64,000 bases of DNA, taken from the NCBI GenBank assembly GCA_017994815.1, contig JAGOJY010000017.1, positions 1 to 64,000 on the forward strand, written 5' to 3'. A program made the position numbers and the translations under genes. A model generated the notes under the pieces. The model was not told the origin of the DNA, searched no databases, and saw only the letters and a program-made list of their open reading frames with translations. Positions 46,598-55,367 of this stretch are shown here, piece after piece. Within the stretch, counting starts at the first letter, position 1; each line of letters starts with the position of its first letter. The DNA is from Acidobacteriota bacterium (lineage in GTDB: Bacteria; Acidobacteriota; Polarisedimenticolia; J045).

Positions 46598-47413
46598 CTA
46601 CCAGTACTTCTCGCTGTGGACCTGCCCCGGCTCCTTGCGCCGGTGCTCCTTGAACCCCTCGGCCGCGAGCACCTGCTCCATGTGCTCGATCATCGCCGGG
46701 TTCCCGCACAGCAGGATGTGCGTCGATTCCGGCGTCACGCGCAGCCCCCACATCTCGTCCACCACGCGCGCGTTCCAGATGTCCTGCACGTAGCCCGTGC
46801 GGCCGCTCCAGGCGATCGGCTCCTCGCCCGGCCGGCTGATCACCGGGATGTAGTTGAAGTTCGCGCACAGGCGCACGAGCGTGATCAGCTCGGAGCGGTA
46901 GCCGAGGTCCCACGAGTGGCGCGCCCCGTGGATCAGCGCGAAGCGGCGCGGCGCCCCGCAGACGAGCCGGCTGCGCATCATGCTCATGTACGGCGCGAGC
47001 CCCGTGCCGGTCGCGACCATGACCACGTTGCAGTCGCCGGGCACGTCCTGCAGCGTGAACGAGCCGGTGATGCGCGGGCCGAGGTGGAGCCGGTCGCCCG
47101 AACGCAGCTCGAACAGCCGCGGCGTCAGCGCCCCCGAGGTGACCAGCGTCACGTAGAACTCGAGGTACTCCGGCACCACGGACGTCGAGGCGATCGAGTA
47201 CGCGCGCTTGATCATCTTCTCGGGCGGGGGCGGCTCGTCCTCGGGGTCCGAGAAGCGGAAGCGCGGCGCGGAAGCCGGCAGGCCGAGCACCGCGAACTGG
47301 CCGGACTCGAACGGGGGCGGAGTCCACCCTTCGGGCACGACGCGCAGGATGATCAACCCCGGCGACACCTCGATCCTCTGGGCCACCACCGCGTTGAGTT
47401 GGTCCGCCGCCAT
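46598..47413 (-). CDS. fpr: Ferredoxin-NADP reductase (bacterial Fpr type)
   Basis: The 271-residue FAD protein has the FAD motif RAYSIAST, GPRITGSFTLQDVPGD, the NADPH loop MVATGTGLAPYMSMM, and the C-terminal aromatic end HSEKYW typical of subclass I bacterial reductases. It exchanges electrons between NADPH and ferredoxin or flavodoxin. It is divergent from the NfnA-like gene, which lies across 235 bp. Confidence 0.94.
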   Translation of the reverse strand: MAADQLNAVVAQRIEVSPGLIILRVVPEGWTPPPFESGQFAVLGLPASAPRFRFSDPEDEPPPPEKMIKRAYSIASTSVVPEYLEFYVTLVTSGALTPRLFELRSGDRLHLGPRITGSFTLQDVPGDCNVVMVATGTGLAPYMSMMRSRLVCGAPRRFALIHGARHSWDLGYRSELITLVRLCANFNYIPVISRPGEEPIAWSGRTGYVQDIWNARVVDEMWGLRVTPESTHILLCGNPAMIEHMEQVLAAEGFKEHRRKEPGQVHSEKYW

Positions 47414-47462
47414 CCGGCCTCCGTGCGAACGAGGCGGCGATTATCACCTTGCGGTGGAGAGT

Positions 47463-47491
47463 TTGCCGAACCGGCCCCGGGATCTTACATA
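47463..47491 (+). promoter_or_regulatory. Candidate promoter of the NfnA-like gene
   Basis: TTGCCG (47463-47468) and TACATA (47486-47491) are separated by 17 bases on the plus strand, within the divergent gap. A leader of about 150 bases would follow. The -10 match is moderate. Confidence 0.4.
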
Positions 47492-47648
47492 AGAGCTCGA
47501 GAGCGTCAGGCGCCGCCCGACCTCTATAGCGGTCTGGATGAACCAGTAAGCCTTGACCGACAAACGGCCCCGTGCTTTGAATAACGCCTTGGCACTGGGC
47601 CTGCTGCGCCTCGCGCGCGGTCGCCCGGTCGGGCGAAGGGGCCACCAG

Positions 47649-48497
47649 ATGCACCAGATTGTCGACCGCAAACAATTGGCACCCAGTGTGGTCCGGCTGG
47701 AGTTGCTCGCGCCGCGGATCGCGCAGATCCGCAAGCCCGGGCAGTTCGTGATCGTGCGCCGCGGCCCCGGCGCCGAGCGCATTCCGTTGACGATCGCCGA
47801 CACCGATCCGGCGCGCGGCACGATCGCGCTCGTGATCCAGGCCGTGGGCAAGAGCACCATCGAGCTGTGCTCGATGCAGCCCGGGGACGCGATCCAGGAC
47901 GTGGCCGGGCCGCTCGGGCGCGCGACCGAGCTGATCGAGTCCGGTCGGGCGCTGTGCGTGGGCGGCGGGGTCGGGACCGCGGTCGTGTTCCCGATCGCGC
48001 AGGCACTCTCGCGCGCCGGCGTCGCGGTGGTCAGCGTCATCGGCGGGCGGACGCGCGAGCTGGTGATCCTCGAGGACCCGCTGCGCGAGCTCGGCGAGGT
48101 CATCGTTTGCACCGACGACGGCAGCTACGGCCGCAAGGGCTTCGTCACCGAGGCGGTGCAGGAACTGCTCGATGCCGGCGGGATCGATGCCGCTTACGCC
48201 GTCGGCCCGGTGCCGATGATGCGCGCCGTGTCGAAGCTCACGCTCGTGGCGCGGGTCCCGACGATCGTTTCGCTGAACCCGATCATGATCGACGGCACCG
48301 GGATGTGCGGCGGCTGCCGCGTGACCGTCGGATCGGAGGTGAAGTTCGCCTGCGTAGACGGCCCGGAGTTCGACGGGCACAAGGTGAACTACGACGAGCT
48401 GATGGACCGGCTCGGCGCGTACCGGCCGTTCGAGCAGCAGGCGCTGGAGCGCTACCGGCAGGATCACGAACACGAGTGCCGTTTGAACATCCCGTAG
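47649..48497 (+). CDS. nfnA: NfnA/SudB-like FAD-, 2Fe-2S-binding subunit
   Basis: The 282-residue protein is a ferredoxin-NADP-reductase-like subunit with a 2Fe-2S site. It has PGQFVIVRRGPG and PLTIAD (FAD site), GGGVGTAVVFPIAQAL (NAD(P) loop), AVGPVPMMRAV, and the cluster motif GTGMCGGCRVT with a later FACVDGPEFDGH. In NfnAB or SudAB it pairs with the GltA-like subunit. The ATG at 47649 is the family start; the frame runs 32 codons upstream without support. Confidence 0.88.
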   Translation: MHQIVDRKQLAPSVVRLELLAPRIAQIRKPGQFVIVRRGPGAERIPLTIADTDPARGTIALVIQAVGKSTIELCSMQPGDAIQDVAGPLGRATELIESGRALCVGGGVGTAVVFPIAQALSRAGVAVVSVIGGRTRELVILEDPLRELGEVIVCTDDGSYGRKGFVTEAVQELLDAGGIDAAYAVGPVPMMRAVSKLTLVARVPTIVSLNPIMIDGTGMCGGCRVTVGSEVKFACVDGPEFDGHKVNYDELMDRLGAYRPFEQQALERYRQDHEHECRLNIP

Positions 48498-48545
48498 GCC
48501 GCCCGCGGGCGGCCCGCGCGTGCCGGCACGGCCGGCTCGAGGCTT

Positions 48546-49967
48546 ATGGCCGACGGAAAGCTCACCCCCAGGGAGCGCCTCGCGATCCAGCGGCAGAAGA
48601 TGCCGGAGCAGGACCCCGGCCTGCGCCGCGAGAACTTCAGCGAGGTGAACCTCGGGTTCCCCGAGCAGCTGGCGATGCTCGAGGCGCAGCGCTGCCTGCG
48701 CTGCAAGAGCGCCAAGTGCATCGAAGGCTGCCCGGTGCTGGTCGACATCCCGAAGTTCATCACGCTCGTCGCCGAGGGTGACTTCGCCGGCGCGGCCGAG
48801 AGCCTCTTGCGCGACAACGCCCTGCCGGCGATCACCGGCCGCGTCTGCCCGCAGGAAACGCAGTGTGAGCAGGTCTGCGTGCGCGGGCACAAGGGGGCGC
48901 CGGTCGCCGTCGGGTACCTCGAGCGCTGGGTCGCCGACTGGGCCCGCGAGCAACGTTACGGGCTGAAAGCCGGGCCGCTGCCGCGCAGCGGGCGCAAGGT
49001 GGCGATCGTCGGCTCGGGTCCCGCCGGGCTGACCGCGGCCGGCGAGCTGAACCACCACGGCCACGACGTGACGGTGTTCGAAGCGCTGCACACGCCGGGA
49101 GGCGTGCTCGTCTACGGGATCCCCGAGTTCCGGCTGCCGAAGGAGATCGTGCGCCAGGAGGTCGAGCGCCTGCAGCAGCAGGGCGTCCGCATCGAGTGCA
49201 ACGTCGTCGTCGGCAAGACGTACACTCTGGACGAGTTGCGCCACGAGTACGACGCGGTCTTCATCGCCAACGGCGCGGGGCTGCCGGTGTTCATGAACGT
49301 CCCGGGCGAGAACCTGAAGGGTGTGTACTCCGCGAACGAGTACCTGACGCGCGTCAACCTGATGGCGGCGTACGACTTCCCCAACGCCGACACACCCGTG
49401 CTGAGCGCGCGGCGCGTCGCGGTTCTCGGCGGCGGCAACGTCGCGATGGACTCCGTGCGCACGGCCAAGCGCCTCGGCGCCGAGCACGCGACGATCGTGT
49501 ACCGCCGCAGCGTGGCCGAGATGCCGGCGCGGGTCGAGGAAGTGCACCACGCGCAGGAAGAGGGGATCGAGTTCGTGCTGCAGGTCGCGCCGGTCGAGGT
49601 GCTCGGCGACGAGAAGGGCTGGGTCTCCGGCCTGAAGTGCATCCGCATGGAGCTCGGCGAGCCGGACGACTCGGGCCGGCGCCGACCGGTCCCGGTCAAG
49701 GGCTCGGAGTTCGTGATCCCGTGCGAGATCGTCATCGTCGCGATCGGCACCCGGGCCAACCCGCTCCTGACCGCCACCTGCCCCGACCTCAAGCTCAACC
49801 GCTGGGGCAACATCGAGGCCGACGAGGACGGCCGGACCAACCTCCCCGGCGTCTTCGCCGGCGGCGACATCGTCCGCGGCGCCGCGACCGTCATCCTCGC
49901 CATGGGCGACGGCAAGCGCTCCGCCCGCGCGATCCACGAGTACCTCTCGACCAAGGGCCCGACCTGA
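48546..49967 (+). CDS. nfnB: NfnB / GltA-like NADPH-dependent oxidoreductase
   Basis: The 473-residue protein has an N-terminal Fe-S region with AQRCLRCKSAKCIEGCP and RVCPQETQCEQVCVRG (two 4Fe-4S clusters). Next come the FAD loop VAIVGSGPAGLTAAGEL (about 150-166) and the NADPH loop VAVLGGGNVAMDSVRTAKRLG. It ends with TNLPGVFAGGDIVRGAATVILAMGDGK. Next to the NfnA-like gene it should form an NADH/NADPH/ferredoxin transhydrogenase of Nfn type, which can bifurcate electrons. The alternative is a glutamate-synthase-like or polysulfide reductase role. Confidence 0.88.
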   Translation: MADGKLTPRERLAIQRQKMPEQDPGLRRENFSEVNLGFPEQLAMLEAQRCLRCKSAKCIEGCPVLVDIPKFITLVAEGDFAGAAESLLRDNALPAITGRVCPQETQCEQVCVRGHKGAPVAVGYLERWVADWAREQRYGLKAGPLPRSGRKVAIVGSGPAGLTAAGELNHHGHDVTVFEALHTPGGVLVYGIPEFRLPKEIVRQEVERLQQQGVRIECNVVVGKTYTLDELRHEYDAVFIANGAGLPVFMNVPGENLKGVYSANEYLTRVNLMAAYDFPNADTPVLSARRVAVLGGGNVAMDSVRTAKRLGAEHATIVYRRSVAEMPARVEEVHHAQEEGIEFVLQVAPVEVLGDEKGWVSGLKCIRMELGEPDDSGRRRPVPVKGSEFVIPCEIVIVAIGTRANPLLTATCPDLKLNRWGNIEADEDGRTNLPGVFAGGDIVRGAATVILAMGDGKRSARAIHEYLSTKGPT

Positions 49968-50007
49968 GCAGCGTGTCGTACGCCGTGCGGGCCGCCTGCG
50001 GCGGCCT

Positions 50008-50883
50008 TTACGAAAGGGTGCGGGGCCAGTCGTCGTGCAACAGGCGCGAGAGCGCCCGGTCGGCCAGCAGGCGCCCGCCGGTCTGGCACGTGGCGCAGTA
50101 GTTGGACTCGTTGTCGGCGTAGACGATGCGCTGGACGGGCGAGCCGCACGCCGGGCAGGGCTGGCGGTAGCGGCCGTGCACCGCCATGCCGTCGCGGAAC
50201 GCCGTGACCTTCTCGGGGAAGCCCTCCCCCGTCTCGGCGCGCAGGCGGTCGATCCACTCCGCCAGCGTCTCGCGCGTGGCCTCGTAGAGGGTCCGGACCT
50301 GCTCCGGCGTCAGCCGCGAGGTCAGCGCGAACGGCGAGAGGCGCGCCCGGTGCAGGATCTCGTCGGAATAGGCGTTGCCGATGCCGCTGAACAGCCGCGG
50401 ATCGGTGAGCGCGCGCTTGAGCGTGTGATTCTCGCGGGCGAGCGCGGCCGCGAAGCGCTCCAGGTCGGCCTCGAGGGGCTCGACGCCGCCACGGTCGAAC
50501 TGGCCGAGCGCTTCCCGCGGCTGCACGACGTGCAGCGAGGCGCGCTTCTTCGAGCCGGCCTCGGTCAACAGCAGCGTGCCGGTCTCGAAATCGAACGCCG
50601 CGAGGCCGATGCGGCCCGGGATCCCGGCTCCCGCCGGTCGCCAGCGCAAGCGGCCGGCGATCATCAGGTGCAGCACGAGCTCCAGCTCTTCGTCGAGCTC
50701 GATCACGATGCGCTTGCCCAGCCGGTGAAGCGCGCGCACGGTCCGCCCGCGGGCCGCGGCCAGCGGCGGATCGACCGTGCGCAGCAGGAACGCGCTGGCG
50801 AGCCGGACGTCGAGCAGCCTGCGCCCGAGCACCCGCTTCCCGAGCGCCTCGATGTAAACCGTGACGTCCGGCAACTCCGGCAC
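50008..50883 (-). CDS. mutM: Formamidopyrimidine-DNA glycosylase family protein
   Basis: The 291-residue base-excision repair enzyme starts PELPDV after the initiator. In this family the N-terminal Pro is the catalytic nucleophile, so the GTG at 50883 must be the start even though an ATG lies 12 bases upstream. The helix-two-turn-helix region has LFSGIGNAYSDEILHRARL, and the C-terminal zinc finger is CPACG-x14-YCATC. The YIEALGKRV segment differs from E. coli MutM, so it may be an Nei-like relative. Confidence 0.88.
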   Translation of the reverse strand: MPELPDVTVYIEALGKRVLGRRLLDVRLASAFLLRTVDPPLAAARGRTVRALHRLGKRIVIELDEELELVLHLMIAGRLRWRPAGAGIPGRIGLAAFDFETGTLLLTEAGSKKRASLHVVQPREALGQFDRGGVEPLEADLERFAAALARENHTLKRALTDPRLFSGIGNAYSDEILHRARLSPFALTSRLTPEQVRTLYEATRETLAEWIDRLRAETGEGFPEKVTAFRDGMAVHGRYRQPCPACGSPVQRIVYADNESNYCATCQTGGRLLADRALSRLLHDDWPRTLS

Positions 50884-50978
50884 GCCGAACAGCATACGCC
50901 GCGCGAGGCGAGCTTCGTCCCGGACCGCACGTGCCGTTCGGTGAAATTCGTTTATCCTCAAACGTCGAAGGAGCCGTT

Positions 50979-51536
50979 ATGGACTGCTCGCTACGTTTCA
51001 CGGTTGCTTCTTCGCTTGCCTTAGCCGTAAGTCTCGGCTTCGCCGATGCGCCACGCTCCAAGCCGCTGTTCGACATGAGCGCCTACCGTCCGGCGATCGT
51101 GCTCAGGGACCTGCAGCTCACCACCGACAAGGCCTTCGTCGAGATCCGCGGGATGGTGTTCACGCACGCGCCGGTGACGAGCATCAGCGTCAACGAGCGC
51201 AAGGCCACGTTCCGCAACGCCACGCCGCAGGACCTGGAGCAACTCGGCGAACTGCCGCGCAACCTGGCCGAGGCGCCGATCAAGCTGGTGTTCGACGTTC
51301 CGGACGCAGGGCTGCCCAACCTGGGCGCCAACGACTTCGAGATCCGCGCGCTGGACAGCGCCGGCCGCACCTCCGACGTGCACCGAGTGACCGTGCTCCG
51401 CACCACGGGCACGCGACCCGCCACCGAATCCTCGCAGCTCGACGGGGACTCCTCACCCGCGTCGCGGCGCGCGTCGCGCCTCGCGACGAGGGTTCCCGAT
51501 GTTCGAGAAGGCGCTCGCCGCCGAATCCAGGCCTGA
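50979..51536 (+). CDS. Exported protein of unknown function, first gene of an envelope operon
   Basis: The 185-residue protein has a signal-type N-terminus (LRFTVASSLALAVSLGFADA) and then an immunoglobulin-like beta domain (LRDLQLTTDKAFVEIRGMVF, ISVNERKATFRNA, NDFEIRALDSAGRTSDVHRVTVL), resembling bacterial Ig-like or Big domains. The last 40 residues are polar and overlap the next gene by 38 bases. GAAGGAG lies 6 bases before the ATG. The family is not recognised. Confidence 0.72.
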   Translation: MDCSLRFTVASSLALAVSLGFADAPRSKPLFDMSAYRPAIVLRDLQLTTDKAFVEIRGMVFTHAPVTSISVNERKATFRNATPQDLEQLGELPRNLAEAPIKLVFDVPDAGLPNLGANDFEIRALDSAGRTSDVHRVTVLRTTGTRPATESSQLDGDSSPASRRASRLATRVPDVREGARRRIQA

Positions 51537-52653
51537 CCGCCGCCCCCGATCCCTCTGGCCTTCGCTCTCTTCCGGCGCGGCGCACCTGTTGGTGCTCGCG
51601 GCCGTGGCGATCGTGTCCTTGCTGACGATTCCCGACGTGCAGGCTCCGCTGCGCGCCGATCTCGAGTTCCTGTTCCTCGACCCTCCGCCGGAACCGCAGC
51701 CGATCGAGGTTCCCCGCCCGCGCGCCCCGCGGCGCGCGGCGCCGGAGTCGCCGCCGGAGCCGAAGCCGGCCGCGCGGCCGCAACCGCGCGTCGCGCAACC
51801 GACCGCGCTGCAGCCGTACGTCGATGCTCCGGAGACTCCGCGCGTCGGCAGCCGGCGCGCGCAAGCGCCGTCGCCCAAGCCGGCGCCGGCGGTCGCGCGC
51901 TTCGACAGCGAAGGCCTGACGCTCGACGCCCAGGCGCCGACGCTCGGCGCGAGCGCGCCGGGCAAGACGACGATGGCCGTGGGCCCCGATAGCGGTGCCG
52001 GCGGCGCGGGCGAGGCGATCGCCTACGAGAGCGCGGGGGCGAGCTTCCTCGACGACACGATCCCGGCCCCGGGCTCCGGCCGCAAGGCCGGTCGCGGCGG
52101 CGGCGGCCGACCCGGGCTGATCGCGGGCACTGGGCCGAGCGGCACCGGCAGCGGCGTGCGCTACGGCGGCGCGCCCGGCGGTGACGACGTCGGCTTCGGC
52201 ACGGGCAGCGGGGGCCGCCGCGGCGGGCGCGGCTCCGGCGGGTCCGGCGGGTCCGGCGGCGGCGCCGGCAGCGGCATCGAGGGCCTGCGCTCCGAGCTTG
52301 CCGGTCGCTACGGGTTGCCGCTGGTCTCGGTCGAAGAACTCGGGCAACGCTCCACCGAGGCCGCGCGCTGGAACATGCTGCTGCCGCGGCTGGCCGAGCT
52401 GTTGCGGACCGTGCTCCTGCACCGCCCCGCCCGCATGTCGGCGGCCGGCGTCAGCTCCATCGTCGCCGACGGCCGCAACATCGTCATTCGCTATCGCGAC
52501 GGCGTGGTCCACGTCCTGGCTCCCACCTCGGATGGCCTCGCCGCGCTGTTCGTAGCACGCACCGCGGGTGCCCGCCCCGTGGTCTCCAAGGTCGAAGAGG
52601 CCGAGAGCGCCCTCGATGCGCTCGGCTATGTCGCCCGAGGGACTTCCTCATGA
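51499..52653 (+). CDS. TonB-like protein with Pro-rich and Gly-rich linkers
   Basis: The 384-residue protein has one N-terminal membrane helix (about 26-45, SGAAHLLVLAAVAIVSLLTIP). A Pro-rich segment (about 60-110, with PPPEPQPIEV) and a long Gly/Ser-rich stretch (about 190-255) follow. The globular C-terminal region (about 270-384) contains VSSIVADGRNIVIRYRDGVVHV and ends near ALDALGYVARG. The first half is built like TonB or TolA energy transducers, but the C-terminal domain is not a recognised TonB domain. It carries the LxxLGY motif seen in CysD and the sulfatase-like protein. It overlaps both neighbours. Confidence 0.68.
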   Translation: MFEKALAAESRPDRRPRSLWPSLSSGAAHLLVLAAVAIVSLLTIPDVQAPLRADLEFLFLDPPPEPQPIEVPRPRAPRRAAPESPPEPKPAARPQPRVAQPTALQPYVDAPETPRVGSRRAQAPSPKPAPAVARFDSEGLTLDAQAPTLGASAPGKTTMAVGPDSGAGGAGEAIAYESAGASFLDDTIPAPGSGRKAGRGGGGRPGLIAGTGPSGTGSGVRYGGAPGGDDVGFGTGSGGRRGGRGSGGSGGSGGGAGSGIEGLRSELAGRYGLPLVSVEELGQRSTEAARWNMLLPRLAELLRTVLLHRPARMSAAGVSSIVADGRNIVIRYRDGVVHVLAPTSDGLAALFVARTAGARPVVSKVEEAESALDALGYVARGTSS

Positions 52654-54131
52654 CCCCGGAACCCCGTTTCCGACGCGCGGCGCTCGCCGCGCTCGCGGTC
52701 GCGCTGGCCCTGCACGGCTTCGGCGCGCTCGCCGCGAGCGAGGATCCGCCGGCGACGCCCGCGTCGCCGGATGCCGCGCGGCAACAGGACGCGCCACCCG
52801 CCGACACCTCCGCCAGCGCCGCACCGCAGCCGGCGGCGACCACGGCCGCGGAGCCGGCCATTCCGCTCAGCGCCGAGCTGATGACGCTGCGCCAGTCCGC
52901 GGTCGAGGCCTACAACCGACGCGACTGGAACGCGGCCGCCACCGCCGCCGACTCCTTCGCCGAGGCGTTCGAGGCGGCCGGGCTGCCGCACCTCGGGGCC
53001 GACTACGCCCTCGTCGCCTTCGTCGGCGGGCACGCCCGCTACGAGCTGTGGAAGGCCGACCCCGAGGGATTCCGCTACGACTTCCCCAGCGAGGTCATCG
53101 CCCCGATGGAGGAGAGCCTCACGCTCCTGCAGGACGCGCCGTTCTTCAAGTACACCGTCCTCGGCACGGCCCAGTTCGACTGGTTCAAGGCCCGCGGTTA
53201 CCACGACGCCGACGTCGAGGATGCGGCGAACTGGAACGGCTACCGCGCGCTCCTCGCGCGCGCCGACGAGCTGCAGGGCCAGCCGCTCGACAGCCAGGAG
53301 TACGAGACGTTCGCGCGCCACGTGCTGCAGTACATCGCGCGGGCGTTCGAGGCCGCGCGCTACTCCAGCGCTCCCGACGTGTACCTGATCCGGGTCCGCG
53401 AAGCGTGCCGGCTCGGCTTCGGCACGGCGTACGACGACCGCTTCGTGCAGCTGTACCAGGTGGTCGGCTTCGACGACGGCAACGTGCGCGCCGGCGTGTT
53501 GTGGCAGGCCGGGCTGGACATGATGAGCGCCGAGGCGCCTGTCGCGGACGAGGTCCTCAAGACGTTCAACGAGGCCGCGGAGGTGGCGCGCAGCGATCGG
53601 GCCAAGGCCGAGGTCTACCGGCAGATGGCCGACTTCTCCAGCCGGCAGGACGGGTACACCTACAAGGCGCAGGCCGTCGAGTACGGGCGCACGGCGTACC
53701 GGCTCGACCCCGAGAACAAAGACATCCGCCTGCAGTTCGGCACCAGCCTGCACGTCCTGTCGTATGCCGACTACGCCTCCGGGCGCTACGAGGACGCCCT
53801 GCGCTCGGCGCAGGAAGCCACGTCGTTCGACTGGGACGGCAACGAGTACGCCTACTTCGACCTCTCGCGCGCGCTGGCCAACTTCGGCGAGAAGCACGAG
53901 TCGATCAAGAACGCGCAGCTCGCCTACGACAAGGCGCGGCGCCGTTACGACGGCGACGAGCTGGAGCCGTTCCGGACGAACTACGCCAACGTGCTGCGCC
54001 AGTTCGGGCTCAGCACGGCCGCAGCCCGACTCGAACGCGAGGCCGCCGCGCGCGCGGCGAGCGTCGCCGCCCCGGCCGCGAGTGCCGCCGCCCCCGCCGA
54101 AACCGAGCGCAGCGGAGGAGCCAAGCCATGA
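52650..54131 (+). CDS. Exported TPR-type repeat protein of unknown function
   Basis: The 493-residue protein has a signal peptide (about 1-29), an Ala/Pro-rich linker and a helical repeat body. The body includes LRQSAVEAYNRRDWNAAATAADSFAEAF, VARSDRAKAEVYRQMADFSSRQDGYTYKAQAVEYGRTAYRLDPENKDIRLQFG-like units and RYEDALRSAQEATSFDWDGNEYAYFDL, consistent with TPRs near residues 300-450. It overlaps the TonB-like gene by 4 bases and the next gene by 4. A scaffold role in the envelope is inferred. Confidence 0.7.
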   Translation: MTPEPRFRRAALAALAVALALHGFGALAASEDPPATPASPDAARQQDAPPADTSASAAPQPAATTAAEPAIPLSAELMTLRQSAVEAYNRRDWNAAATAADSFAEAFEAAGLPHLGADYALVAFVGGHARYELWKADPEGFRYDFPSEVIAPMEESLTLLQDAPFFKYTVLGTAQFDWFKARGYHDADVEDAANWNGYRALLARADELQGQPLDSQEYETFARHVLQYIARAFEAARYSSAPDVYLIRVREACRLGFGTAYDDRFVQLYQVVGFDDGNVRAGVLWQAGLDMMSAEAPVADEVLKTFNEAAEVARSDRAKAEVYRQMADFSSRQDGYTYKAQAVEYGRTAYRLDPENKDIRLQFGTSLHVLSYADYASGRYEDALRSAQEATSFDWDGNEYAYFDLSRALANFGEKHESIKNAQLAYDKARRRYDGDELEPFRTNYANVLRQFGLSTAAARLEREAAARAASVAAPAASAAAPAETERSGGAKP

Positions 54132-55225
54132 CCGCGCGCATTGCCTGCCTGCTGTTGACGAGCGCCGTGGCGACGCCGGCGCTCGCCGCCGCCCCGACGG
54201 GTGAAGTTCCACCGGAGCTGGCGCGGGCGCGCGACATGTACCGCGCGCTGGCATCGTACAACGTCGTCGCCGAGCGCTCCGAGCTGGGCAAGCCGGCCAT
54301 GCGCGCCGCGATGCACGACGTCGAGCGGCTGGCCGAGGACATGGACGACCGCCTGGCGACGGGCGATCTCCTCGTGCAGGACCGCCACTCGCTGACGGAG
54401 ATCCGCGAGCTGACGGCCAAGGCGCACCTCCAGGCGGCGCTGATCCTGGCGCGCGGGGCCGACCTGGGGGAGTCGATCGTCCACTACGAGCGGGCGGTCG
54501 AGCTGCTCGGCTTCGACCCCGCGCAGTGGGATGCCGAGATCGAGCGCGAGGGGCACCGCGGCCAGATGCCGCTGGCGACCGAGGCCGCGTACCACGTGGT
54601 GCCAATGCGCGAGGCCGTCGATGACCTCAAGGCCGCCTGGTCGGCCGGCGTCGTCACGCGCATCGAGCTGCGCGAGCTGGGCCCCGCGCTGCGCAAGACG
54701 CTGCGCATCGAGCGCGGCGCGACGGCCAGCAGCAGTCCCTCGAGCGAGGTGACCTACGGCTACGCCCTCAAGCGCTTCGCCGAGGGCCTGAAGGAGCCGG
54801 GGGACGAGTTGCGCATCGTGCTCCCGCCGGGCCGCTACAGCATCACCTCCGAATCGGAGACCGAGAAGTTCGAGCCGGTCGAGTTCGTGCTGGTCGGGAA
54901 CAGCGCGCCCGACCCGATCGTCGTCAACCCGAACTGGTTCAGCTTCGCGTTTCCCGAGGACAGCTACGAGCGCTGCCGCCCCGCGTTGACCTACAACGGG
55001 CTGCCGGTGGGCGACCTCTCGCACGTGAGGTACGGGACGTACCGGCTCGTGCCCTCGGAGCGCCGCGGCTGTTTCGAGCGCGTGCCGGACAAGATCGTGG
55101 TCGAACAGGGCTCCGAGGTCACGCTGCGCAGCGATCCGCAGAAGCTGGACGAGCTGCAACCGGGACAGCCGATCTTCCTGTACGTCACCACGCCTCCCAA
55201 GTCCGTCTACTGGCTCCGCATGTAG
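54128..55225 (+). CDS. Exported protein of unknown function, last gene of the envelope operon
   Basis: The 365-residue protein has a signal peptide (about 1-21). A helical N-terminal half follows (SRASELGKP-type segments, RAAMHDVERLAEDMDDRLA, ESIVHYERAVELLGFD), then a beta-rich C-terminal half (ELRIVLPPGRYSITSESETEKFEPVEFVL, VNPNWFSFAFPEDSYERCRPALTYNG). GGAGGAGCC precedes the ATG, whose ATGA overlaps the previous stop. It contains no motif I can place. Confidence 0.7.
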   Translation: MTARIACLLLTSAVATPALAAAPTGEVPPELARARDMYRALASYNVVAERSELGKPAMRAAMHDVERLAEDMDDRLATGDLLVQDRHSLTEIRELTAKAHLQAALILARGADLGESIVHYERAVELLGFDPAQWDAEIEREGHRGQMPLATEAAYHVVPMREAVDDLKAAWSAGVVTRIELRELGPALRKTLRIERGATASSSPSSEVTYGYALKRFAEGLKEPGDELRIVLPPGRYSITSESETEKFEPVEFVLVGNSAPDPIVVNPNWFSFAFPEDSYERCRPALTYNGLPVGDLSHVRYGTYRLVPSERRGCFERVPDKIVVEQGSEVTLRSDPQKLDELQPGQPIFLYVTTPPKSVYWLRM

Positions 55226-55367
55226 GGGCGCGGCCGGCCTGCAACCGGCAAACCGAGATCGCGGCACACGGGAACCGGTGCCTCGATCGCTCGTCCCGGC
55301 CGGGCCGCCTGCGGGTGTCCCTACACGCCACGCGCGCCGTCGAGCGTTGACGTGCGGGCAGCGCGGG
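55226..55367. other. Convergent gap between the envelope operon and mpg
   Basis: This 142-bp stretch holds no gene, and I see no hairpin with a T-tract. Confidence 0.5.
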
